A stretch of 64,000 nucleotides of DNA from Litorivita pollutaquae. GTDB taxonomy: Bacteria; Pseudomonadota; Alphaproteobacteria; Rhodobacterales; Rhodobacteraceae. Positions 39,095-48,749 of the stretch are shown here, piece after piece. Under the pieces are notes generated by a model. It saw only the letters and a list, made by a program, of their open reading frames with translations. It had not been told where the DNA came from and ran no database searches. Location: assembly GCF_003205515.1 (NCBI RefSeq), contig NZ_KZ826483.1:124001-188000 (forward strand). Reading direction: 5' to 3'. A program made the position numbers and the translations under genes. Each line of letters starts with the position of its first letter. Position 1 is the stretch's first letter.

Positions 39095-40414
39095 CTAACC
39101 CCCGTCCGCGTCGTGGGGCTTTTGGTTATGAGACAATGCGCAGACCTCGATAGCGCGGCGGAGCGTGTCGCGATCCGCATCGATCGGCAGGGCGGCATCG
39201 GCATAAGCTTGCGCTTTGCGACTTTGGGTTTTGGCGGCATCGGTCAAGGCGTCCAAAGGCGATTTGGACAAGTTTGACAGCGCCTCTTGTAGCCGCAATG
39301 CCACTTCGATTTGGCCCGCGCCGTCGCGGGAAACTGCGGCAAATGCACAGTGAAGCAATTCACTGGCCTGCAGTTCGGGCACGAAAATCGTCGGATAGAT
39401 GATGTCCTGCGGGACGTCCTCTTCGGTGCATTTATGCGCCCAATTCCACAGCAGCCGTTCAGCCCGTCCGATCACATCGATGGCTGTACCCGGGTCATTG
39501 ATCCCCGGCGAAAGCGCCCGCGAAGCAACCTCGCCGATGACCTTGAGGCCAAAGCTGGCATCCTGTTCAAAGGTGCGCGTGTCACCGATGACAAAACAGG
39601 CCCCGACCGCTTCGATTTGCGCGGGTGTCAATCCGGCGACATCGGCAATCGGCATCCCGTCTAGCACAAAGGCGCCGGGGCGCTGACGCAGGTAAACCTG
39701 CCCCGCGCGGCCGCTTTCATCCGTAATGCAGGCGTTGAGCCGGGGCAGATCGATGAATTGCAAATGGCCACAGGAACTGGCCAAAAGCGGCACGGCCCCG
39801 TCGGGCAAAATCGTGTCGTCAGACAAGGCAGAGGCGCGAAAATTAGGGGTTTTGGCGAATTGAAACAGGCTGGTTTTGGCCGCGTCCTCGACGCTGCGCA
39901 GGGTGGCGTCAATGCTGCCGAGCCCGCTGAGGTGTTCGATCCACCGCAGTATCGCAAGGATGACCAAAACCACGACAAACACCGTGACGCCCAAAACGAT
40001 CACCGTCGCGCCGTCGGCATAGGCGTGGGATTTGAACAGGATGATGGCCGAAAGTGCGTAGACGAATGCACCGATGAAGGTGGCCAAAACCGTTTGCGTG
40101 GTGGTATCTTCGAGCAAGAGCCGTTGCGCGCGCGGCGTGGCCTGCGCCGAGGCTGCGCGGTGGGCCGAGACCATCACATTGAGCGAAAATGTCGATACCG
40201 CAAGCATCCCCGACGCAAGAATGGTGAGCACCGGCATGACGGTCTCGGGTTTGAACCGCTCGGATACCTTCACGGGAATATAGCCTTCGAGCAACAGCGT
40301 CGCGAGCGCGGTCACCAGGGCCAGAACCGCCATGCCCGACACGCGCACCCAAAGGCGGCGCAGCAAGCGGCGTGCGATCAAAAGAGGTTTTGAGAGGAGG
40401 TGGCTGTCGAGCAA
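39095..40414 (-). CDS. DUF2254 family membrane protein
   Basis: The 439-residue protein has about four membrane helices in its first 170 residues (SGMAVLALVTALATLLLEGY, MPVLTILASGMLAVSTFS, TVLATFIGAFVYALSAIILF, TVIVLGVTVFVVVLVILA) and a soluble C-terminal half. The segment ASRALSPGINDPGTAIDVI is the signature of DUF2254. No function is established for the family; topology suggests an inner-membrane sensor or channel-like protein. It lies convergent to gltX and divergent from the nsrR-like gene. Confidence 0.85.
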   Translation of the reverse strand: MLDSHLLSKPLLIARRLLRRLWVRVSGMAVLALVTALATLLLEGYIPVKVSERFKPETVMPVLTILASGMLAVSTFSLNVMVSAHRAASAQATPRAQRLLLEDTTTQTVLATFIGAFVYALSAIILFKSHAYADGATVIVLGVTVFVVVLVILAILRWIEHLSGLGSIDATLRSVEDAAKTSLFQFAKTPNFRASALSDDTILPDGAVPLLASSCGHLQFIDLPRLNACITDESGRAGQVYLRQRPGAFVLDGMPIADVAGLTPAQIEAVGACFVIGDTRTFEQDASFGLKVIGEVASRALSPGINDPGTAIDVIGRAERLLWNWAHKCTEEDVPQDIIYPTIFVPELQASELLHCAFAAVSRDGAGQIEVALRLQEALSNLSKSPLDALTDAAKTQSRKAQAYADAALPIDADRDTLRRAIEVCALSHNQKPHDADGG

Positions 40415-40621
40415 GGAAAGACCTTTGGTTGGGGGTGTGCGGGCTCACCGGCCTGCGGGTTAACTCCACAGTAGCTCTGTCGCGGCGATTGGCCAGCCTC
40501 TTCGGTGCGTTTGAGTGCTTGCTATGCGCGAAGGGGGGCAATGCGATGACATGATTTGCGCCGAGCAGGCAGGCGCCAAACCGTAAAACATGCATCTGGT
40601 AGTTATTTTCTTGGGGCAAGC

Positions 40622-40635
40622 TTGATCCATATCAA
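40622..40635. promoter_or_regulatory. FNR/Dnr-type box TTGAT-N4-ATCAA
   Basis: TTGATCCATATCAA is a perfect match to the FNR consensus and sits 57 bases before the ATG of the NsrR-like gene. About 0.06 such perfect sites are expected by chance in 64 kb. The box is palindromic, so it could act on either divergent gene, but it lies over 200 bases from the DUF2254 gene. The same consensus serves FnrL, Dnr and NnrR proteins. Confidence 0.75.
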
Positions 40636-40691
40636 GTCTTTTGCGGCGCTTCTTGCCCAAGTTACAGTATGGTAGTGGGGGTGAGGATTTC

Positions 40692-41153
40692 ATGCGTATC
40701 ACAAAACGAAGCAATATCGCGATCCGGGTTTTGATGTATTGCGGGGCGAATGCCGGGCGTCTGGTGACGAAATCCGAAGTGGCACAGGTCTGCAACACCT
40801 CGGAAAATCACCTTGCGCAGGTGATCAATCGGCTGGGACAGCTTCAATATCTTAAAACCCAGCGGGGCCGGTGCGGCGGCATCACCTTGGCCCACCCGAT
40901 GGACGAGATCAGTATTGGCGCGATCTTCCGTGATCTGGAGCATCACGTGCCGATCGCGGAGTGTTTTGCTGATATTGATAATTCGTGCCCGCTGACCGAT
41001 GCCTGCCGTTTGAAAGACGCGGTCGCAGCGGCGGCAGAGGCATTTTATGCACATCTTGACGGGGTGACGCTTGACGATCTGGTGTGCGGTAACACGGCAC
41101 TGATGAAGATTATGGTGCCACTGGAGTGCGGCGGCGCATCGCCGGCCCCTTAA
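40692..41153 (+). CDS. Rrf2 family transcriptional regulator, NsrR-like
   Basis: The 153-residue protein has the Rrf2 winged helix-turn-helix (SEVAQVCNTSENHLAQVINRLG) and the wing RGRCGGITLAHP. Three cysteines, C91, C99 and C105, are spaced to hold an Fe-S cluster. The SENHL recognition helix resembles NsrR, the nitric-oxide-sensing repressor. RirA, an iron regulator, has the same cysteine spacing and is the main alternative. An FNR-type box upstream supports a role under low oxygen or nitrosative stress. No obvious target gene lies beside it. GTGAGGA precedes the ATG. Confidence 0.82.
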   Translation: MRITKRSNIAIRVLMYCGANAGRLVTKSEVAQVCNTSENHLAQVINRLGQLQYLKTQRGRCGGITLAHPMDEISIGAIFRDLEHHVPIAECFADIDNSCPLTDACRLKDAVAAAAEAFYAHLDGVTLDDLVCGNTALMKIMVPLECGGASPAP

Positions 41154-41338
41154 GTTGAGGCGCTGCACTGCGGTTGATTTTGCGGCGGTATTGCAACCGG
41201 CCTGAGGGCGCACAAGCTGCGCCGATTGCCCATTCAACCAGCAGATATAGCGGCACGCGGCGGTTTTGCGTCAATATGCGGCGGTTTCAGGCATCGTTTT
41301 TCTTGCGTGAGGGCGGTTTCACCTCTAGCACAGATGCA

Positions 41339-41483
41339 GATCGGGAGAATCGCATCTGCGATGCCGAAGGAGCAACCGCCCCGGAAACTCTCAGGCCCAA
41401 GGACCGATCACGACGCAAAACTCTGGAGAGAGGCGCCGCATGCGCCCGCCGAAGGGATAACGATCTCAGGCGCAAGGACAGAG
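41339..41483 (+). promoter_or_regulatory. Tandem glycine riboswitch
   Basis: Two glycine aptamers lie in series before gcvT. The first is closed by GATCGG (41339-41344) and CCGATC (41404-41409), with the conserved GCCGAAGGAGCAA and CTCTCAGGC...AAGGACCG. The second is closed by CTCTG (41421-41425) and CAGAG (41479-41483), with GCCGAAGGGATAACG, ATCTCAGGCGCAAGGACAG. An 11-base linker separates them. Glycine binding normally switches on the glycine cleavage genes. Family recognition is by the conserved loops and is secure. Confidence 0.92.
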
Positions 41484-41519
41484 GGGGCATCAGGGCGCGG
41501 CGGCCGGATTGATCCGGCC

Positions 41520-41553
41520 AAAAGCGCGAAATTGATGCCTGCGCGTGCTTTTT
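41520..41553 (+). terminator. Candidate expression-platform terminator of the glycine riboswitch
   Basis: AAAAGCGCG (41520-41528) can pair with CGCGTGCTTTT, with a two-base bulge, and ends in a run of five Ts. A competing long-range pair, GGCATCA (41486-41492) with TGATGCC (41533-41539), uses its loop. A stable GGCCGGAT/ATCCGGCC hairpin (41502-41519) lies between. These could form alternative on/off folds, ending 33 bases before the gcvT start. Confidence 0.5.
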
Positions 41554-41586
41554 CAAAAGGCCGCGGCGGTGAGAAAAGGATGGCCA

Positions 41587-42714
41587 GTGACCGACCTACT
41601 GCACACCCCGCTTGTTGACTTGCACCTGTCGCTTGGTGCCAAAATGGTGCCTTTTGCCGGCTATGAAATGCCGGTGCAATATCCTCTTGGCGTGATGAAG
41701 GAACATCTGCATTGCCGCGCGGCGGCGGGGCTTTTTGACGTCAGTCATATGGGGCAGGTGATCCTGCGCGGGACGGATTACGCCCACGTTGCGGGCGCGT
41801 TGGAAACGCTCATTCCGGTCGATATTCTGGGCCTTGCGGACGGGCGGCAACGCTATGGATTTTTCTTGAATGATCGTGGCGGGATCGAAGATGATTTGAT
41901 GTTGGCGCGGCGCGGCGAAGAGGTGTTCATGGTGGTGAATGCGGCTTGCAAGGGCGCGGATATCGCATTGATGCGCAGCGCGCTCGAGCCGCAAGGGGTC
42001 ACCGTCGAAGAGGTGCAATCGCGGGCCTTGATCGCGTTGCAGGGTCCGCAGGCCGAAGCCGTATTTGCGCAAATCGTGCCCGAAGCCGCCGCGATGACAT
42101 TCATGGATGTGGCTATCTTCCCCTCGGCTTACGGGCCCCTTTGGGTGTCGCGGTCGGGTTACACCGGCGAGGACGGCTATGAGATTTCCGTCGGCGCGGA
42201 AGAAAGCGAAGCCTTCGCGCAGCGATTGTTAGAGGACGCGCGGGTCGAGGCAATCGGCCTTGGCGCGCGCGACAGTTTGCGGCTTGAAGCGGGGCTGTGC
42301 CTTTACGGGCATGACATGGACGGCGACGTAACACCGGCATCGGCGGGACTGACTTGGGCGATCCAAAAGGTCCGGCGTGCGGGCGGGGATCGCGCGGGCG
42401 GCTTTGCGGGCGCAGATGTTGTTTTGCCGGAGCTGCAAAGCGGCGCTCCGATGCGCCGTGTCGGCCTCTTGCCCGAAGGCCGCGCCCCGATGCGCGAGGG
42501 GGTGTTGTTGTTCCTGACCGAGACGGACGCCGATCCGGTTGGCCGCGTGACCTCTGGCGGGTTCGGCCCCTCGGTCGGTGGCCCCGTGGCAATGGGATAT
42601 CTGCCCGAAAATGCCGCGAAGATTGGCACCGTTGTTTACGGCGAACTGCGCGGCAAACGCATGCCTGTAGCGGTGGCGAAATTGCCCTTCGTTCCTGCGA
42701 ACTTCAAACGATAA
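41587..42714 (+). CDS. gcvT: Glycine cleavage system T protein (aminomethyltransferase)
   Basis: GcvT takes the aminomethyl group from lipoylated H protein, releases ammonia and makes 5,10-methylene-tetrahydrofolate. The 375-residue protein has the family segments LSLGAKMVPFAGYEMPVQY, GLFDVSHMGQ, SRSGYTGEDGYEI and LGARDSLRLEAGLCLYG. The start is taken as GTG at 41587 because it gives the native TDLLHTPLVDLHLSLG lead and has AAGGA eight bases before. An ATG seven bases upstream is in another frame. It leads gcvT-gcvH-gcvP under the glycine riboswitch. Confidence 0.95.
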   Translation: MTDLLHTPLVDLHLSLGAKMVPFAGYEMPVQYPLGVMKEHLHCRAAAGLFDVSHMGQVILRGTDYAHVAGALETLIPVDILGLADGRQRYGFFLNDRGGIEDDLMLARRGEEVFMVVNAACKGADIALMRSALEPQGVTVEEVQSRALIALQGPQAEAVFAQIVPEAAAMTFMDVAIFPSAYGPLWVSRSGYTGEDGYEISVGAEESEAFAQRLLEDARVEAIGLGARDSLRLEAGLCLYGHDMDGDVTPASAGLTWAIQKVRRAGGDRAGGFAGADVVLPELQSGAPMRRVGLLPEGRAPMREGVLLFLTETDADPVGRVTSGGFGPSVGGPVAMGYLPENAAKIGTVVYGELRGKRMPVAVAKLPFVPANFKR

Positions 42715-42766
42715 CCCGATTTAGATACCTGACACCGCGGCGCGTCCGCATCTTGAGGAGAGAGAT

Positions 42767-43126
42767 ATGAAATTCACCGAAGAGCATGAATGGTTGCGCG
42801 AGGAAGACGATGTGATCGTGGTTGGAATCACAGAACACGCCAGCACCCAATTGGGCGATGTGGTCTTTGTCGAATTGCCTGATGTCGGGACCACCGTGAC
42901 AAAAGACGACGAGATCGTAGTGATCGAAAGCGTCAAGGCGGCCTCTGATATCCTTGCGCCGATTGATGGTGAAATTGTCGAGGTCAACGAGGCTTTGGTC
43001 GAGGACCCGGGCAAGGTGAACGACGATCCGATGGGGGATGCGTGGTTTGTGAAAATCAAGGCCTCCGACGCATCGCAGATGGACGATTACATGGACGAAG
43101 CCGCCTATAATAAAATGGTCGGCTGA
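42767..43126 (+). CDS. gcvH: Glycine cleavage system H protein
   Basis: GcvH carries the aminomethyl group on a lipoyl arm between P, T and L proteins. The 119-residue protein has the lipoylation site ESVKAASD with K57, and the C-terminal AWFVKIKASD stretch typical of the family. A strong GAGGAGAGA site precedes the ATG. It lies 52 bases after gcvT. Confidence 0.97.
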   Translation: MKFTEEHEWLREEDDVIVVGITEHASTQLGDVVFVELPDVGTTVTKDDEIVVIESVKAASDILAPIDGEIVEVNEALVEDPGKVNDDPMGDAWFVKIKASDASQMDDYMDEAAYNKMVG

Positions 43127-43137
43127 TCTTTTTGGCG

Positions 43138-43239
43138 ATGCGGCGTATTGCGGCCACTCTTGCGGTCACTTTTGCAACCATGGGGTTCCCCCCGAATGCG
43201 GCCTCCGCCCCGAATACGGCCCCGTCACGGAGCCTTTGA
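43138..43239 (+). CDS. Possible small exported peptide between gcvH and gcvP
   Basis: A 33-codon frame encodes a product that begins MRRIAATLAVTFATMGF and continues to NAASA, resembling a signal peptide with a cleavage site near residue 24. Only about nine residues would remain. It starts 11 bases after gcvH, without a good ribosome binding site, and contains the near-repeat CCCCGAATGCGGCC / CCCCGAATACGGCC. A stem (GTCCGGC/GCCGGAC, 43242-43275) follows. It may be a degraded or chance frame; only its signal-like composition supports it. Confidence 0.25.
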   Translation: MRRIAATLAVTFATMGFPPNAASAPNTAPSRSL

Positions 43240-43323
43240 ACGTCCGGCGGGGGATGCTGCGCCCGCCTGCCGGACGGCTTATCAACATCGTTTGCCACTG
43301 CGTTTGAACGCGAGGACACTGCC

Positions 43324-46176
43324 ATGACCTTCACGCCCACCGACTACCTGCCTTATGATTTCGCCAACCGCCGCCATATCGGCCCCAGCCCTGCGGAAAT
43401 GGCGCAGATGTTGGCGCTGCTTGAGGTGCCGGATCTGGACGCATTGATCGAACAAACCGTACCCGAAGGTATTCGCGCGGCACAGGCATTGGATTTCGGC
43501 AAACCGAAGTCGGAAAGTGAATTGCTGTTCCATATGCGCCGCGTGTCGAAGAAGAACAAGGTTCTGACTTCGCTGATCGGGCAGGGGTATTATGGCGCGA
43601 TCACGCCGCCGGCGATCCAACGCAACATCTTGGAAAATCCGGCATGGTATACGGCCTATACGCCCTATCAGCCGGAGATTTCCCAAGGCCGTTTGGAGGC
43701 GCTTTTGAACTTCCAGACGATGATTTCCGATCTCACCGGATTGGAGGTCGCCAATGCCTCGCTGCTGGACGAGGCAACCGCCGCCGCCGAAGCGATGACC
43801 ATGGCGCAGCGGGTGTCGAAATCCAAAGCTATTGCGTTTTTCATCGATGAAAATTGTCATCCGCAAAACATTGCGGTGATGCAGACACGGGCCAAACCGC
43901 TCGGCATCGAGGTCATCATCGGCGCGCCCGAAGATTTGGACGCTGCGGCCGTGTTCGGCGCGATCTTCCAATACCCCGGCACCTTTGGCGAGCTGACTGA
44001 TTTTACCCCGCAGATGGAGGCCCTGCATGCCGCCAAGGCGCTTGGCATTGTGATCTGTGATCCGCTGGCGCTGACCCTTTTGAAAGAACCTGCGGCGATG
44101 GGGGCGGATATTGCCGTTGGATCGGCGCAACGCTTTGGTGTGCCGATGGGATATGGCGGTCCGCATGCGGCGTTTATGGCGACGCGCGATGCCTATAAAC
44201 GCAACATGCCGGGCCGTATTGTCGGCGTGTCGATCGATGCGCGCGGCAACCGTGCCTACCGGCTGTCGCTGCAAACCCGAGAACAACATATCCGCCGCGA
44301 AAAGGCGACCTCGAATGTCTGCACGGCGCAGGCTTTGTTGGCGGTGATGGCGTCGATGTATGCGGTATTTCATGGGCCTGAGGGCCTTAAGGCGATCGCG
44401 CAAAGGGTGCATCGTAAGACCGAGCGTCTGGCGCGCGGCCTGACCGAGGCGGGGTTCCAAGTCGTCCCCGAAACCTTCTTTGATACGATCACGGTCGAGG
44501 TCGGGCCATTGCAATCGGCGGTGATGAAATCGGCGGTGGACGAGGGGATCAATCTGCGCGCCGTTGGCGAGACGCGTGTCGGCATATCGCTGGATGAACG
44601 TGCCCGCCCCGAAACCATCGAGGCCGTCTGGCGCGCCTTTGGCATCACGCGCAAGGATGATGATTTTACCGCGCGCTATCGGTTGCCTGAAAACCTGATC
44701 CGCACCTCGGCGTATCTCACCCATCCAATCTTCCATATGAACCGCGCCGAAACCGAGATGATGCGCTATATGCGCCGTTTGGCGGACCGCGATTTGGCAT
44801 TGGACCGCGCGATGATCCCGCTTGGCTCTTGCACCATGAAGCTCAATTCCGCCGCCGAAATGATGCCGGTGACATGGGATGAATTTGCGCTTTTGCATCC
44901 GTTTGTCCCCGATGATCAGGCGGCAGGGTATCTCGAGATGATCCATGATCTTTCGGCGAAACTGTGCGAGATCACCGGATATGATGCATTGTCGATGCAA
45001 CCAAACTCCGGCGCACAGGGCGAATATGCGGGGCTTTTGACCATTTCTGCCTATCTGGAGGCCAAGGGCGAGGGGCACCGCAATACCTGCCTCATTCCAA
45101 TGTCGGCGCATGGCACGAACCCCGCATCGGCGCAGATGGTGGGATGGAAAGTCGTGCCGGTGAAAACCGCAGAAAACGGCGATATTGATGTGGTCGATTT
45201 CCGCGCCAAGGCCGAGGCGCATAAAGACACGCTCGCCGCCTGCATGATCACCTATCCCTCGACCCATGGGGTGTTCGAGGAAACGGTTCAGCAGGTTTGT
45301 GCGATCACCCATGAAAACGGCGGGCAGGTTTACATTGATGGGGCCAATATGAACGCCATGGTTGGTATTTCGCGGCCCGGTGATTTGGGCGGCGATGTCA
45401 GCCATTTGAACCTGCACAAGACCTTCTGCATTCCTCACGGCGGCGGCGGTCCCGGCATGGGACCGATTGGCGTGAAATCGCATCTGGAGGCCTATTTGCC
45501 GTCGCATCCGGCGCGTGGAAATGGCGCAGCGGGGCCGGTATCGGCGGCGCCTTTTGGCTCTCCTTCGATCCTGCCAATTTCTTGGGCTTATTGTTTGATG
45601 ATGGGTGGCGAAGGGTTGGCGCAAGCGACCCGCGTGGCGATCCTGAATGCGAATTATATCGCGGCCCGTTTGCAGGGGGCATATGAGGTGCTGTATCGCG
45701 GCGGCAAAGGCCGCGTCGCGCATGAATGCATCATCGACACGCGCCCGTTTGAAGACAGCGCAGGCGTGACCGTTGAGGACATCGCCAAGCGTTTGATCGA
45801 TTGCGGATTTCACGCCCCGACCATGAGTTGGCCGGTGGCTGGCACGTTGATGATCGAGCCGACCGAAAGCGAGACCAAGGCCGAGCTGGACCGGTTTTGC
45901 GATGCGATGCTGGCGATCCGCGCCGAGATTGCCGATATCGAAGAGGGGCGCTGCGACCGCGCCTCCAACCCGCTCAAACACGCGCCGCATACGGTCGAGG
46001 ATCTCGTCGGGGCATGGGACCGGCCCTATGGCCGCGAGCAAGGATGCTTCCCCCCCGGGGCCTTCCGCGTCGATAAATATTGGGCGCCGGTCAACCGCGT
46101 GGACAATGTTTTTGGCGATCGGAATCTGATTTGCACCTGCCCGCCAATGGAGGATTACGCCGAAGCGGCAGAGTAA
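43324..46176 (+). CDS. gcvP: Glycine dehydrogenase (decarboxylating), P protein
   Basis: GcvP is the PLP enzyme that decarboxylates glycine and loads the aminomethyl group on H protein. The 950-residue protein is the full-length fused form. The N-terminal half starts [14 protein letters not shown]. The C-terminal half carries the PLP lysine K699 in [17 protein letters not shown], preceded by [11 protein letters not shown] and [10 protein letters not shown]. The distance from gcvH (197 bases) suggests a processed or internal leader rather than tight coupling. No separate gcvPA/gcvPB split is seen. Confidence 0.97.
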   Translation: MTFTPTDYLPYDFANRRHIGPSPAEMAQMLALLEVPDLDALIEQTVPEGIRAAQALDFGKPKSESELLFHMRRVSKKNKVLTSLIGQGYYGAITPPAIQRNILENPAWYTAYTPYQPEISQGRLEALLNFQTMISDLTGLEVANASLLDEATAAAEAMTMAQRVSKSKAIAFFIDENCHPQNIAVMQTRAKPLGIEVIIGAPEDLDAAAVFGAIFQYPGTFGELTDFTPQMEALHAAKALGIVICDPLALTLLKEPAAMGADIAVGSAQRFGVPMGYGGPHAAFMATRDAYKRNMPGRIVGVSIDARGNRAYRLSLQTREQHIRREKATSNVCTAQALLAVMASMYAVFHGPEGLKAIAQRVHRKTERLARGLTEAGFQVVPETFFDTITVEVGPLQSAVMKSAVDEGINLRAVGETRVGISLDERARPETIEAVWRAFGITRKDDDFTARYRLPENLIRTSAYLTHPIFHMNRAETEMMRYMRRLADRDLALDRAMIPLGSCTMKLNSAAEMMPVTWDEFALLHPFVPDDQAAGYLEMIHDLSAKLCEITGYDALSMQPNSGAQGEYAGLLTISAYLEAKGEGHRNTCLIPMSAHGTNPASAQMVGWKVVPVKTAENGDIDVVDFRAKAEAHKDTLAACMITYPSTHGVFEETVQQVCAITHENGGQVYIDGANMNAMVGISRPGDLGGDVSHLNLHKTFCIPHGGGGPGMGPIGVKSHLEAYLPSHPARGNGAAGPVSAAPFGSPSILPISWAYCLMMGGEGLAQATRVAILNANYIAARLQGAYEVLYRGGKGRVAHECIIDTRPFEDSAGVTVEDIAKRLIDCGFHAPTMSWPVAGTLMIEPTESETKAELDRFCDAMLAIRAEIADIEEGRCDRASNPLKHAPHTVEDLVGAWDRPYGREQGCFPPGAFRVDKYWAPVNRVDNVFGDRNLICTCPPMEDYAEAAE

Positions 46177-46196
46177 CACAGCAGCGCGCGCGGGGA

Positions 46197-48749
46197 TTAC
46201 GCGCGCGCGCGCAACACCCCCGCAGGGCGGGCTTGTAGGGGCGCCCAGGCAAATCCGAGTGCGGCCAGAAGCGTGGCGACAATGCCGCCCGCGATGATGG
46301 CAATGGCCGAGGGCCAGATTACCTCGAAGTCGCTTTCCATGATGAAATGCATCACCGCCCATCCGCCGGTCAACCCTGCGGCCAATGCGACGACACCCGC
46401 GGCCGCGCCCAACAGACCAGCGCGCAGAGCAAAGCTCCATAGAATACGGGCGCGCGTGGCACCGAGAGTCTTGAGGATCGCCGCCTCGGTCCGCCGGGCG
46501 CCGGACCCAGAGGCCGCCGCCCCGATCAGCACCAAAAATCCGGTGACCAAAGTGGCCAAAGCGCCGTAGGAAATCGCCCCTGCAAGACCATTCAAAAGGG
46601 TCGAGACCCGTTCAATGGCATCGCGCACGCGGATCGCGGTGATATTGGGATAGGCCTTTGCCAGATCGCGCAAAAGCGGCGCTTCGGCGGTCTCGTCAGC
46701 GTAGACGGTTGCGATGAAACTATGCGGTGCGCCCGTAAGCGCCGCCTCGTTCATCGCCATGACAAACCCCATGCCCGCGGTGGAAAAATCCACCTCACGA
46801 AAAGAGGTGATCGTCGCTTCGACCTCGCGGCCAAGAATATTCACCGCCATCGTGTCGCCAAGGTGCAGGCCCATTTCTTCGGCCTCCTGCGCAGCAAAGC
46901 TGATCTGCGGCGGACCGCTATAATCGTCGGCCCACCATGTGCCTGCGGTGATCTTGGTGCCGTCGGGCATGGACCCCGCATAGGTGATGCCGCGGTCGCC
47001 GCGAACGACCCAATGCTCGCCTGCGACCTCTGCGGCGGGGCGGTCATTGATGCGGGTGATGACCCCGCGCAGCATCGGCGCGCTTTGCATCCGGCGCACG
47101 CCTTTGTCGCCGTCGACGCGGGCGGTGAACCCGTCCATTTGGTCCTTCTGGATATCGACAAAGAAATAGCTGGGCGCTTCGTCGGGTAAATCGCGGGCAA
47201 TCGCGCCGCGCAGGTTGCCGTCAATCTGTCCGACGGCGGCCAAAACCGACAGGCCAAGGCCCAAGGAGAGCACGACGGGCACCGCATCCGAGCCGCGTCC
47301 GCCAATCGCGGCCAAGGCCCATCGCAGGGCGGGTGCGCGGCGCACCCGTGCGCGCGCATGCCGCGCGGCCCAAGCCATACATGTGGCGCAAAGCGCCAAG
47401 AGACAGAGCGCGAAGAGCAATCCACCTGCGGTGATCAGGGTTAATTTCCATGCGCCGCTGAAGAGGGCAGCAAGGCCGATAAGCGCGGCCAGAAGTGCGG
47501 CAATCACCGCGATCATCGCGGGGCGGGGCCATTTGTGGGCCGCGCCGAACGCATCGCGAAACAGAGCCGCAGCGCGGATGTCGTCGAGCCGCGACAGCGG
47601 CGCGAGGGTGAAGATTAGCGCAGTCAACGCGCCGTAAAGCGCAGCTTCGAACAAGGGCATCGGGTAGAGAGCAAAGGCGGCGGGGATCGGAAGCTGTGCC
47701 GTGATGATCGGCGCGAGCAGAAGCGGCACGCCGGCGCCGATCACAAGACCGATAGCAATGCCCAACACAGACAGCGCCGCGATTTGCAGGAAATAGATCA
47801 TGAAAATCAGCCGTCGCTCCGCGCCCAGCGTGCGCAGCGTGGCAATAACGCCGGTCTTGCCAGAGAGGTAGCTGCTGACGGCGGAGGAGACGCCAATGCC
47901 GCCAACCGCAAGTCCCGAGAGGCCGACAAGTACGAGAAAACTGCTGAGGCGTTCAACAAACTGGGCAATCCCCGGCGCGCCGTTGCGCGCATCACGCCAG
48001 CGCATTCCGGCACCTGAAAACCGCGCCGTGGCTTCGGTTTTGAGGGTCTCAAGGTCGGTGCCGTCGGGCAGGCGCAGCCGATACTTGGTTGAAAACAACG
48101 TCCCCGCTGCCAAAAGGCCGGACCCCTGAAGATCAGGGCGCAAGACCAAGGTGCGCGGGCCAAGGCTGAAACCTGCAGAGGCGCTGTCCGGCTCGCCGGT
48201 GAGCGCGGCCATCAGAATAAAGGTGCCTGTGCCCAAGCGAAACGGATCGCCGGGCGCGAGGCCGAGACGGTCCATCAACACCCGTTCCATCACGGCGCCA
48301 GGGTGGTCGGCGGTGCCGGCCAAGGCGGTTGCCAAATCCATTGCCGGATCGAGAGACACCTTGCCGGTCAGCGGGTAGGCGTCATCGACGCCTTTGACCT
48401 GTGTGAGGGCGCGTTCGACGCTGTCGCCATCCCCGCGCACCGCCATGGACCTGAAATCCACGATTTCAGATGTGGCGGTGGCTGCATCGCGCATCCATCG
48501 TTTCTCGATCTCGGTGGCAAAGCGATAGGTGAACTCCATCTGCGCATCACCGCCCAAGAGCACCGCACCGCTTTCGGCCAGACCGGTTTCGATGCTGGCG
48601 CGGACGGTGCCAATGGCGGCAATGGCGGCAACGCCAAGTGCGAGGCAGGCAAGAAAGATCCGGAACCCTTTGAGCCCGCCGCGCAATTCCCGCCCTGCCA
48701 GACGGGTTGCGAGACGTAAGCGGCCCTTTGGCGCGCGGCGCGCGTTCAT
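46197..48749 (-). CDS. FtsX-like ABC transporter permease (YbbP type)
   Basis: The 850-residue protein has two FtsX-like membrane domains of about three to four helices each (around 255-430 and 725-840), additional helices near 425-470, and large periplasmic regions. An N-terminal helix lies at about 28-50 (GFRIFLACLALGVAAIAAIG). With the ATPase downstream of its promoter it forms a YbbA/YbbP exporter; such systems extract or transport lipophilic substrates from the inner membrane, and the substrate is unknown. Its start overlaps the ATPase stop (ATGA). Its end forms a GC hairpin with the convergent gcvP tail. Confidence 0.9.
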   Translation of the reverse strand: MNARRAPKGRLRLATRLAGRELRGGLKGFRIFLACLALGVAAIAAIGTVRASIETGLAESGAVLLGGDAQMEFTYRFATEIEKRWMRDAATATSEIVDFRSMAVRGDGDSVERALTQVKGVDDAYPLTGKVSLDPAMDLATALAGTADHPGAVMERVLMDRLGLAPGDPFRLGTGTFILMAALTGEPDSASAGFSLGPRTLVLRPDLQGSGLLAAGTLFSTKYRLRLPDGTDLETLKTEATARFSGAGMRWRDARNGAPGIAQFVERLSSFLVLVGLSGLAVGGIGVSSAVSSYLSGKTGVIATLRTLGAERRLIFMIYFLQIAALSVLGIAIGLVIGAGVPLLLAPIITAQLPIPAAFALYPMPLFEAALYGALTALIFTLAPLSRLDDIRAAALFRDAFGAAHKWPRPAMIAVIAALLAALIGLAALFSGAWKLTLITAGGLLFALCLLALCATCMAWAARHARARVRRAPALRWALAAIGGRGSDAVPVVLSLGLGLSVLAAVGQIDGNLRGAIARDLPDEAPSYFFVDIQKDQMDGFTARVDGDKGVRRMQSAPMLRGVITRINDRPAAEVAGEHWVVRGDRGITYAGSMPDGTKITAGTWWADDYSGPPQISFAAQEAEEMGLHLGDTMAVNILGREVEATITSFREVDFSTAGMGFVMAMNEAALTGAPHSFIATVYADETAEAPLLRDLAKAYPNITAIRVRDAIERVSTLLNGLAGAISYGALATLVTGFLVLIGAAASGSGARRTEAAILKTLGATRARILWSFALRAGLLGAAAGVVALAAGLTGGWAVMHFIMESDFEVIWPSAIAIIAGGIVATLLAALGFAWAPLQARPAGVLRARA

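Noticed and set aside
43282-46440. A very long minus-strand open frame opposite gcvP
   Set aside because: It lies almost wholly antisense to a clear gcvP, has a His/Arg/Gly-rich composition typical of antisense frames in GC-rich DNA, and no domain character or start site.
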